DNA of 64,000 nt from NCBI RefSeq assembly GCF_900103585.1, contig NZ_FNHV01000024.1, positions 1 through 64,000 on the forward strand. Direction: 5' to 3'. A model generated the notes under the pieces. It had not been told where the DNA came from and did no database searches. It worked only from the letters and a program-made list of their open reading frames with translations. Position numbers and translations under genes: made by a program. This DNA is from Streptomyces sp. cf386. Its GTDB lineage: Bacteria; Actinomycetota; Actinomycetes; Streptomycetales; Streptomycetaceae. Positions 57,662-64,000 of the stretch are shown here, one piece after another. Within the stretch, counting starts at the first letter, position 1. Each line of letters opens with the position of its first letter.

Positions 57662-60457
57662 ATGCCACGGCGTATCCCCCGAAACGCCCTGTCCAGACTG
57701 AGAACTCCCGGCGGATTCCCCGGGTTCCTGAAGACCGCATCCGTATGCGCGCTGATTGCCGGTCTTTTGTCACCTCTTTCCCAAGCGGTGGCCGCGCCCG
57801 AGGCGGCGGCCGAGGTCACGGCCGCGAACGACTACTGCGGGAACCAGTGCTCCGACATCCTGCCGCCGGGCCAGAACGGCAACGCCACCCTCGCCCAGAT
57901 CCTGGTCAACCAGGCCTTCGGAACCATGCCGGAGCACGCCTCCGACCAGCTGGGCCCCTACGCCAACCTGGCCACCGGCCACTCCGGCCTCACCAATGCG
58001 ACGATCAACAACTTCTTCAACGACGCCTCGTTCGGCGTTCCCTCCGACCAAGTCGCCTCCACCGTGAATCCCGCCGGACGCGGCGACGTGACGATCGTCC
58101 GTGACAAGAAGACGGGTGTGCCGCACATCACCGGTACCACCCGATACGGCACGGAGTTCGGCGCCGGCTATGCGGCGGCCCAGGACCGGCTGTGGCTGAT
58201 GGACGTCTTCCGGCACGTCGGACGCGGACAGCTGACCTCGTTCGCGGGCGGTGCGGCCTCCAACCAGGGCCTGGAGCAGCAGTTCTGGCGCCACGCGCCG
58301 TACACCGAGGCCGATCTGCAGGCACAGATCGACAACGCTGTCGCCAACAACGGCGAGCGCGGGCAGCTGGCCCTCGCCGACGCCAAGGCCTACCTCGACG
58401 GCATCAACGCCTACATAGACGCCTCCGACAGCGGCCGCTACTTCCCCGGCGAGTACGTCCTGACGGGCCACAAGGACTCCGTCACCAACGCAGGCACCAT
58501 CGAGCACTTCAAGATCACCGACCTGGTAGCGCTCGGCTCCGTCATCGGCGCCCTGTTCGGCTCCGGAGGCGGCGGCGAGGTCAACAACGCGATCTCCCTG
58601 CTGGCCGCCCAGGAGAAGTACGGCGTGGCCGAGGGCACGAAGTTGTGGGAGTCGTTCCGTGAGCGCAACGACCCCGAGGCGGTCGTCACCGTCCACGACA
58701 AGAGCTTCCCTTACGCAGGCAAGCCCGCCGACCCGCAGGGCGAGGCCCTGCCCGACGCCGGTGCGGTGACCGAGGAACAGCTCGTCTACGACCGTACGGG
58801 CAGCGCGGCATCGTCGGCCGCGAGCAGCGCCTCGACCACGGCCGCCGAGACCGCCATGACCTCGGCCAAGCGGGGCATGTCCAACGCCCTGGTGGTGGGC
58901 GGCGAGCACACCGCGAGCGGCCACCCGGTCGCCGTCTTCGGCCCGCAGACCGGCTACTTCGCGCCCCAGCTCCTCCTGCTCCAGGAGATCCAGGGCCCGG
59001 GCATCAGCGCGCGCGGCGCCTCCTTCGCGGGCCTGAGCATGTACGTCGAGCTCGGCCGCGGCCAGGACTACTCGTGGAGCGCCACGACTTCCGGCCAGGA
59101 CATCATCGACACCTACGCCGTCGAGCTGTGCCAGGACGACTACCACTACCTCCACCGCGGCACCTGCACCGCGATGGAGAAGATCGAGCAGAAGAACGCC
59201 TGGAAGCCGACCACCGCCGACAGCACCCCCGAGGGCTCGTACACGATGCGGGTCTGGCGCACGAAGTACGGCCCCGTCACCCACCGCGCGACCGTCGGCG
59301 GCAAGAAGGTCGCCTACACCACCCTGCGCTCGTCCTTCATGCACGAGGCCGACTCGATCATCGGCTTCCAGATGCTGAACGACCCCGACTACGTCAAGGG
59401 CCCGGCGGACTTCCAGAAGGCGGTGCAGCACATCAACTACACCTTCAACTGGTTCTACGTCGACTCCGAGCACACCGCCTACTACAACAGCGGCGACAAC
59501 CCGGTCCGGGCGGCCGGCGTCGACGCGGAGTTCCCGGTCTGGGCGCAGTCGGCGTACGAGTGGCGGGGCTGGGACCCGACGACGAACACGGCGCAGTACA
59601 CCCCGCCGTCCGAGCACCCCAACTCCATCGACCAGGACTACTACATCTCCTGGAACAACAAGCAGGCCCAGGACTACACGACCGCCCCCTGGGGCGACGG
59701 CTCGGTCCACCGCGGCAACCTGCTGGAGAACCGGGTGAAGAAGCTGGTCGCCGCGGGCGGCGTGACCCGGGCCGCGCTGGTCAAGGCGATGGCCGACGCG
59801 GGCCTGGCCGACCTGCGGGCCGAGGACGTGGTGCCGGACCTGCTCAAGGTCGTGGGCAGCTCCACGGTGACCGACCCGACGGCCGCGGCGGCGGTGAGCA
59901 AGCTCCAGACGTGGCTGTCGGCGGGTGCCAAGCGCACCGAGACGTCCGCCGGTTCGAAGACGTACGCCAACGCCGACGCGATCCGCATCCTGGACGCGTG
60001 GTGGCCGCTGCTGGTGAAGGCGGAGTTCGAGCCGGGGCTCGGCAGTGAGCTGTACGCCGCGATGGCGAACAACCTGCCCATCGACGAGTCCCCGTCCGCC
60101 GCGCACGGCCCGACCGGCTCGCACGCCGGAAGCTCCTTCCAGTACGGCTGGTGGAGCTATGTCGACAAGGACATCCGGTCCGTGCTCGGCGAGTCCGTGC
60201 AGGGCCCGCTCGACCGCGAGTACTGCGGTGGCGGCAGCCTCAGCGCCTGCCGGGACATCCTGATCAGCACCCTGAAGGAGGCGGCGGGCAAGACCGCCGC
60301 CCAGGTCTACCCCGGCGACGACCAGTGCTCGGCGGGCGACCAGTGGTGTGCCGACTCGATCGTCCAGCGCACCCTGGGCGGCATCAAGCACGGCAAGATC
60401 AGCTGGCAGAACCGCCCGACGTATCAGCAGGTCGTGGAGTTCACGTCACATCGGTGA
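57662..60457 (+). CDS. Secreted penicillin acylase-family Ntn hydrolase
   Basis: The 931-residue precursor has a signal segment (to about residue 42: LKTASVCALIAGLLSPLSQA) and a penicillin/AHL acylase fold. The N-terminal part includes DVTIVRDKKTGVPHITGTTR and YAAAQDRLWLMDVFRH. The self-processing site is GMSNALVVGG, with nucleophile S407 at the beta-chain start. Further conserved blocks are GQDYSWSATT and NWFYVDSEHTAYYNSGDNP. Such enzymes cleave amide-linked acyl groups such as penicillin side chains, AHL signals or lipopeptides; the substrate is unknown. TAGGAG precedes the ATG. The frame continues upstream to 57593 without signal features. Confidence 0.93.
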   Translation: MPRRIPRNALSRLRTPGGFPGFLKTASVCALIAGLLSPLSQAVAAPEAAAEVTAANDYCGNQCSDILPPGQNGNATLAQILVNQAFGTMPEHASDQLGPYANLATGHSGLTNATINNFFNDASFGVPSDQVASTVNPAGRGDVTIVRDKKTGVPHITGTTRYGTEFGAGYAAAQDRLWLMDVFRHVGRGQLTSFAGGAASNQGLEQQFWRHAPYTEADLQAQIDNAVANNGERGQLALADAKAYLDGINAYIDASDSGRYFPGEYVLTGHKDSVTNAGTIEHFKITDLVALGSVIGALFGSGGGGEVNNAISLLAAQEKYGVAEGTKLWESFRERNDPEAVVTVHDKSFPYAGKPADPQGEALPDAGAVTEEQLVYDRTGSAASSAASSASTTAAETAMTSAKRGMSNALVVGGEHTASGHPVAVFGPQTGYFAPQLLLLQEIQGPGISARGASFAGLSMYVELGRGQDYSWSATTSGQDIIDTYAVELCQDDYHYLHRGTCTAMEKIEQKNAWKPTTADSTPEGSYTMRVWRTKYGPVTHRATVGGKKVAYTTLRSSFMHEADSIIGFQMLNDPDYVKGPADFQKAVQHINYTFNWFYVDSEHTAYYNSGDNPVRAAGVDAEFPVWAQSAYEWRGWDPTTNTAQYTPPSEHPNSIDQDYYISWNNKQAQDYTTAPWGDGSVHRGNLLENRVKKLVAAGGVTRAALVKAMADAGLADLRAEDVVPDLLKVVGSSTVTDPTAAAAVSKLQTWLSAGAKRTETSAGSKTYANADAIRILDAWWPLLVKAEFEPGLGSELYAAMANNLPIDESPSAAHGPTGSHAGSSFQYGWWSYVDKDIRSVLGESVQGPLDREYCGGGSLSACRDILISTLKEAAGKTAAQVYPGDDQCSAGDQWCADSIVQRTLGGIKHGKISWQNRPTYQQVVEFTSHR

Positions 60458-60511
60458 CGGGACAGGTGGGGCCTACGGGATATCGCGGATGAACTGGTTG
60501 CCGGCGGCGGG

Positions 60512-61864
60512 TCACTTGATGCGGCCCGCCGCCAGCACCACCTGCGCCAGCTCCCGGTGCACGATGTCGCTGTGCGCCCCCGCCGGTGCCCCGCCCCGCT
60601 TGACGACCGTCGCCGCGTCGATGTTCACGCATCCCGAGGTGGGCAGCTTCGCCTTCAGCGCGTCGGCCAGCTTCAGTGACTTCGTCCCCGGCACGGCCTG
60701 CACCCCGTCGTGCCCCATCGCACCCCACTTGTCGCCCAGCATCCGGCCGACGTCCAGGGCCGCGATCCCGCGCGCGTCCCCTGCCATGCGGGAGGCCAGC
60801 GGATACATCGTGGACAGAGCCGAGTCGTGCCGCGAGTAACAGCACACCAGCGGTCCGTCGATACGGTTGTGCTGGCCCTCCAACACCCCGCCGGCACGGG
60901 CGTCGTGCGGCAGCCGGGACGCGAACGCGTAGTGCGAGAAGGCACCTTGGAGCAGCGTCACCGACTTCACCGTGCGCACCCCCTTCGGCAGCCCGCGCAA
61001 CGCGAAGGACACCAGCCGTGCGCCGAAGCTGTGCCCGACCAGATGCACCCGCACCTCGGGCTCCCGCGCGGCCAGTTGCCCGATCACCCGGCCGAGACCG
61101 CGCTCACCGACCGTCCCCGCGCGCCGCTTCATGGCGTAGTACGTCGCCTGCCGCAGCAACTCGTGCGCGCCCTCCCAAGGGTTCGGCAACGAGAAGGAGG
61201 CCTCCGCGGACGGGGCTCCGTCGGGGGCACCGTCCGGCGCCCCTTCGGGCGCTTCGAGAAGCGTCAGCGCCCGCGCGAACTCCTCGCACACGGCCGCCAC
61301 GGATCCCGAGAACATGTCGGGCGAGTCCTGCGGCGCCCCCTCGCGCAGCGTGTCCGCCGCGAACAGCGCCTGCGGCCCCGGCGGCACGACGTCCACCAGC
61401 ATCCGCACCAGCCGCCCGAACTCCTCCAACTCGGCCTCCTCACGCGGCTGCTGGTCCAACAGCCGCGCGATCTGGTCGATCACGGTCGCCCGCCCCGGGA
61501 AGGTCTCCAGCAGGGCGTGCCGCGTGTCCTTGTCGAGGACCGGCCGGCGGGGCATCTCGGCCGCCACGGCCCGCGGAAAGTCGGGGATGGGCTCGTCCGA
61601 GAACCGCATCGACGGCCAGACCACGCCCACGTACCCGACCTTCGCCGCCGGGGCGAGCCGCGGGATCGGGGCGAAGAAGCCGTCGTAGAGCCGGGTCGCG
61701 CCCGAGCGGTCGCTGTTCCAGCCGTGCGTGAAGACGATCAGATCACGGACGTCGTGCCGCGCCACGCCGGCCAGCAGCCGGTCCCGCCTGCCGGCGTCCG
61801 GATCTCCGTCCGCGTCGAAGGTCAGCTCCCAGTAGGGAGTCACGCTCACTGCCGGATCCGCCAT
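60512..61864 (-). CDS. Alpha/beta hydrolase-type protein (GHSFG)
   Basis: The 450-residue protein has a nucleophile elbow GHSFG at 277-281 with S279, and N-terminal IVFTHGWNSDRS that fits an oxyanion-hole region. A G-A-P-D repeat lies near 207-219. The catalytic acid and histidine are not obvious to me, though CCYSRHDSALS and the C-terminal HSDIVHRELAQ are candidates. The substrate is unknown and no signal peptide is visible. GAGGGGG precedes the ATG. Confidence 0.8.
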   Translation of the reverse strand: MADPAVSVTPYWELTFDADGDPDAGRRDRLLAGVARHDVRDLIVFTHGWNSDRSGATRLYDGFFAPIPRLAPAAKVGYVGVVWPSMRFSDEPIPDFPRAVAAEMPRRPVLDKDTRHALLETFPGRATVIDQIARLLDQQPREEAELEEFGRLVRMLVDVVPPGPQALFAADTLREGAPQDSPDMFSGSVAAVCEEFARALTLLEAPEGAPDGAPDGAPSAEASFSLPNPWEGAHELLRQATYYAMKRRAGTVGERGLGRVIGQLAAREPEVRVHLVGHSFGARLVSFALRGLPKGVRTVKSVTLLQGAFSHYAFASRLPHDARAGGVLEGQHNRIDGPLVCCYSRHDSALSTMYPLASRMAGDARGIAALDVGRMLGDKWGAMGHDGVQAVPGTKSLKLADALKAKLPTSGCVNIDAATVVKRGGAPAGAHSDIVHRELAQVVLAAGRIK

Positions 61865-61960
61865 GACAGGCCCCCTCGTCCCCCGAAGTGGTGCGATACG
61901 GGCGCATCGTCCTGCTACCGGGCGGGAAAGGCCAGATGTCGTCACCCATCAGTGGGGCGC

Positions 61961-63202
61961 TTATTTGTACAGCAGGTACTCCCCGCGCATCCGCCGGAAC
62001 GCCGCCAGCTCCTGCTGCCAGCCCGCCACCACCTCGTCGGCGCTCGCACCCGCGTCGATCATCGTGCGCACCTGGGTGGAACCGGTGAGCTTGTCGATCC
62101 AGTTGTCGGCGCGCCAGGCGAAGCCGCTCCAGGCCCTCTTGGCGGTCACCAGCAGGGCGATTCCGGTACGGACGGGGTCGTACGCCGCGCGATCGTGGAC
62201 GTGGACCTGGACGCCGCCGATGGTCTTGCCCTGGAACTTCGAGAACGTGGGCGCGAAGTACGCCTCCCTGAAGTGCACGCCGGACAGGGCGAGTTCGTTC
62301 GCCGTCGCCGCCCAGCGTCCGTCGATGTTTTCCGCGCCCAGCAGTTCGAAGGGGCGGGTGGTGCCGCGTCCCTCCGAGAGGTTCGTGCCCTCGAAGAGAC
62401 AGGTGCCGGAGTACACCAGCGCCGTGTCCGGGGTCGGCATGTTCGGGCTCGGCGGCACCCAGGGCAGGCCCGAGGCGTCGAAGAAGTCGGACCGCCGCCA
62501 GCCCGTCATCCGCACGGTCTCCAGCGAGACCGGGGTGGTGAGGAACTCCCCGTTGAACAGCCGCGCCAACTCGGCGACCGTCATGCCGTGCGCCTGCGAG
62601 ATGGGCTGACGGCCCACGAAGGTCGCGAACTCCTTGTGGAGCACGGGGCCTTGGGCCGCTCGGCCGGTCACCGGGTTCGGGCGGTCGAGGACCACGAAGC
62701 GCTTGCCTGCCAGCTGGGCCGCCTCCATGCAGTCGTAGAGGGTCCAGATGTAGGTGTAGAAGCGGGCGCCCGCGTCCTGGATGTCGAAGACGACGGTGTC
62801 GACGCCGGAGGTGGTGAAGATGTCGGCGAGGGGGCGGCCGCTCTTGAGGTACGTGTCGTAGACCGGGAGGCCGGTGGCCGGGTCGTCGTAGCGGCCTTCG
62901 GAGCCGCCTGCCTGGGCGGTGCCCCGGAAGCCGTGTTCTGGGCCGAAGACGGCCCTCAGGTTCACCCTTTCGTCGGCATGCATGACGTCTACGATGTGGC
63001 GGACGTCTCGGGTGACGCCGGTGGGGTTGGTGACGATTCCGACCTTCTGGCCTTCGAGGACCGAGTAGCCGTCGGCTGCGAGCCGCTCGAAGCCGGTGCG
63101 CAATTGCCTGTGGCGCTCGGACGCCGACGCTGCCGAAGGGACGGCTGCTGCTGCCGTTGTCGCTGCGAGGAGTGCTCGTCTGGATAGGCGCATGGGGGGC
63201 AC
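61961..63202 (-). CDS. Secreted DUF1343/NamZ-type exo-beta-N-acetylmuramidase
   Basis: The 413-residue precursor begins with a twin-arginine-type signal (LSRRALLAATTAAAAVPSA) followed by a DUF1343 domain (GH171). Landmarks are VGIVTNPTGVTRDVRHIVD, FGPEHGFRG and VDTVVFDIQDAGARFYTY. Members release N-acetylmuramic acid from peptidoglycan fragments. The GTG at 63202 has GGGAG upstream; ATG 63193 is the alternative. It is divergent from the SDR gene. Confidence 0.88.
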   Translation of the reverse strand: MPPMRLSRRALLAATTAAAAVPSAASASERHRQLRTGFERLAADGYSVLEGQKVGIVTNPTGVTRDVRHIVDVMHADERVNLRAVFGPEHGFRGTAQAGGSEGRYDDPATGLPVYDTYLKSGRPLADIFTTSGVDTVVFDIQDAGARFYTYIWTLYDCMEAAQLAGKRFVVLDRPNPVTGRAAQGPVLHKEFATFVGRQPISQAHGMTVAELARLFNGEFLTTPVSLETVRMTGWRRSDFFDASGLPWVPPSPNMPTPDTALVYSGTCLFEGTNLSEGRGTTRPFELLGAENIDGRWAATANELALSGVHFREAYFAPTFSKFQGKTIGGVQVHVHDRAAYDPVRTGIALLVTAKRAWSGFAWRADNWIDKLTGSTQVRTMIDAGASADEVVAGWQQELAAFRRMRGEYLLYK

Positions 63203-63326
63203 GGTATTGCTCCCGCAGATTGGGGGGAAGGTGCGGGTGATTCGTGGCTTGTCGCGCCCTGCGGCGGAGCCGCATATAGATGCAGCCCGCGCCCCTTGAC
63301 GGCGTTGCAGCCGCCCTTCCCAGTCA

Positions 63327-63342
63327 CATACCGACCGGTTAG
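63327..63342. promoter_or_regulatory. ACCG dyad CATACCG-AC-CGGTTAG before the SDR gene
   Basis: The core ACCG-N2-CGGT is perfect. The site lies 39 bases before the SDR start and shares its left arm with the sites at 35285 and 46612. It resembles operators of TetR-family regulators of acyl-CoA metabolism. Confidence 0.65.
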
Positions 63343-63380
63343 TCTGGACCTCGCAGGAGAGCCGCAGTCGAAGGAGACCG

Positions 63381-64000
63381 ATGGTGGAAGCCGTTCAGGG
63401 TGCCGGAGTCGTCGTTACCGGGGCTGGGGGTGGCATCGGCGCGGCCCTTGCCCGGCGCTTTGCTGCTGAGGGGGCCCGGGTCGTCGTCAACGACCTGGAT
63501 GCCGGGAAGGCCGAGGCGGTCGCCGGCGAGATCGGCGGCATCGCAGTGCCCGGCGACGCGTCCGCCATCGTCGGCGACGCCCGGGACGCCCTCGGCGGCA
63601 CCGTCGATGTCTACTGCGCCAACGCGGGCGTCGCCTTCGGCGGGCCGGACCTCGCCGATCTCGCCGATGACAAGGCCTGGTCGCTGTCCTGGGACGTCAA
63701 CGTCATGGCACACGTGCGTGCCGCCCACGAGCTGCTTCCCCAGTGGCTGGAGCGGGGCAGCGGGCGGTTCGTCTCCACCGTGTCCGCCGCCGGGCTGCTC
63801 ACCATGATCGGCGCCGCGCCCTACGCGGTCACCAAACACGGGGCGTACGCCTTCGCCGAGTACCTGTCGCTGACGTACCGGCACCGCGGCCTGAAGGTCC
63901 ACGCCATCTGCCCGCAGGGTGTGCGCACCGACATGCTGGACGCCACCGGCAGCGCGGGGGACCTGGTGCTGAAGCCCACCGCCATCGCGGCGGAGGACGT
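63381..64000 (+). CDS. Short-chain dehydrogenase/reductase (partial at window end)
   Basis: The visible 206 residues have the classical SDR features: TGAGGGIG at 13-20 (cofactor binding), CANAG at about 79-83, and the catalytic S135, Y148 and K152 (YAVTK). An acidic D38 after the second strand suggests NAD preference. The reaction is oxidation or reduction of a hydroxy/keto group; the substrate is unknown. GAAGGAG precedes the ATG. The gene runs off the right edge. Confidence 0.92.
   Translation, partial: MVEAVQGAGVVVTGAGGGIGAALARRFAAEGARVVVNDLDAGKAEAVAGEIGGIAVPGDASAIVGDARDALGGTVDVYCANAGVAFGGPDLADLADDKAWSLSWDVNVMAHVRAAHELLPQWLERGSGRFVSTVSAAGLLTMIGAAPYAVTKHGAYAFAEYLSLTYRHRGLKVHAICPQGVRTDMLDATGSAGDLVLKPTAIAAED

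Noticed and set aside
57770..60391. A reverse open frame of 873 codons opposite the penicillin acylase
   Set aside because: It mirrors the acylase codons. The forward product has a signal peptide and the Ntn serine motif; the reverse one has no motif.

Overview
The window is a high-G+C actinomycete chromosome segment, almost certainly Streptomyces. The support is strong third-position G/C bias, frequent GTG and TTG starts, many 1-4 base start/stop overlaps, and typical families: two-domain mycothiol-synthase-like GNAT, DUF5925 AAA ATPase, class F sortase, four-cysteine SoxR, and an ECF sigma factor with an RskA-type anti-sigma factor. From memory and unverified, the order hmgA, ALDH/ADH, soxR and the SGNH lipase beside a Ser/Thr kinase resembles the SCO1690-SCO1740 part of the S. 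coelicolor core. I saw no rRNA, tRNA, CRISPR array or antibiotic gene cluster.

1-1.3 kb is a scar: an IS5-like transposase runs off the left edge and abuts a phage-type integrase that has lost its N-terminus. 1.3-6.6 kb holds acetyltransferases, a methyltransferase behind two DNA-damage-type (PafBC/RecA-NDp-like) promoter motifs, DUF402, a GntR regulator, DUF72 and an AAA ATPase. 6.7-16.6 kb is a surface-polysaccharide locus: a secreted clan GH-A glycosidase converges on a reverse-strand group with two GT2 glycosyltransferases, a CE4 deacetylase, a CelD/BcsL-type protein, a small membrane protein and a very large flippase/GT-C-like fusion.

16.7-20.8 kb has a secreted subtilase, a secreted SGNH esterase and a membrane Ser/Thr kinase. 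20.8-27.4 kb is a compact module: ECF sigma and anti-sigma on one strand, and DUF4331, TPR and histidine-rich NicO transporter genes on the other. 28.0-30.5 kb is a Drr-type ABC exporter with a divergent TetR and clear shared operators. 30.5-33.8 kb has an orphan type ISP specificity-domain protein and a GntR-hmgA homogentisate unit.

34.0-43.9 kb contains a lipoprotein, a TetR, a molybdopterin oxidoreductase, a CitMHS citrate carrier, two MFS-type or surface genes including a class F sortase with a likely surface partner, and a MalK/MsiK-type ATPase. 44.0-53.4 kb carries dehydrogenases (ALDH, ADH, acyl-CoA dehydrogenase), transporters, three regulators with recognisable palindromes, and a MaoC hydratase. 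53.4-64.0 kb has SoxR, a DraRnl-type RNA ligase next to an unknown CxxC protein, a BKACE enzyme, a zinc-ribbon-like unknown, secreted penicillin acylase and muramidase-type enzymes, and a truncated SDR.

Cross-cutting signals: one family of G/C-rich palindromic repeats lies inside three different protein-coding genes and keeps each frame open. Three distant promoters share a CATACCG-N2-CGGT dyad. Several convergent genes share hairpin terminators, one of which is built into a stop codon.
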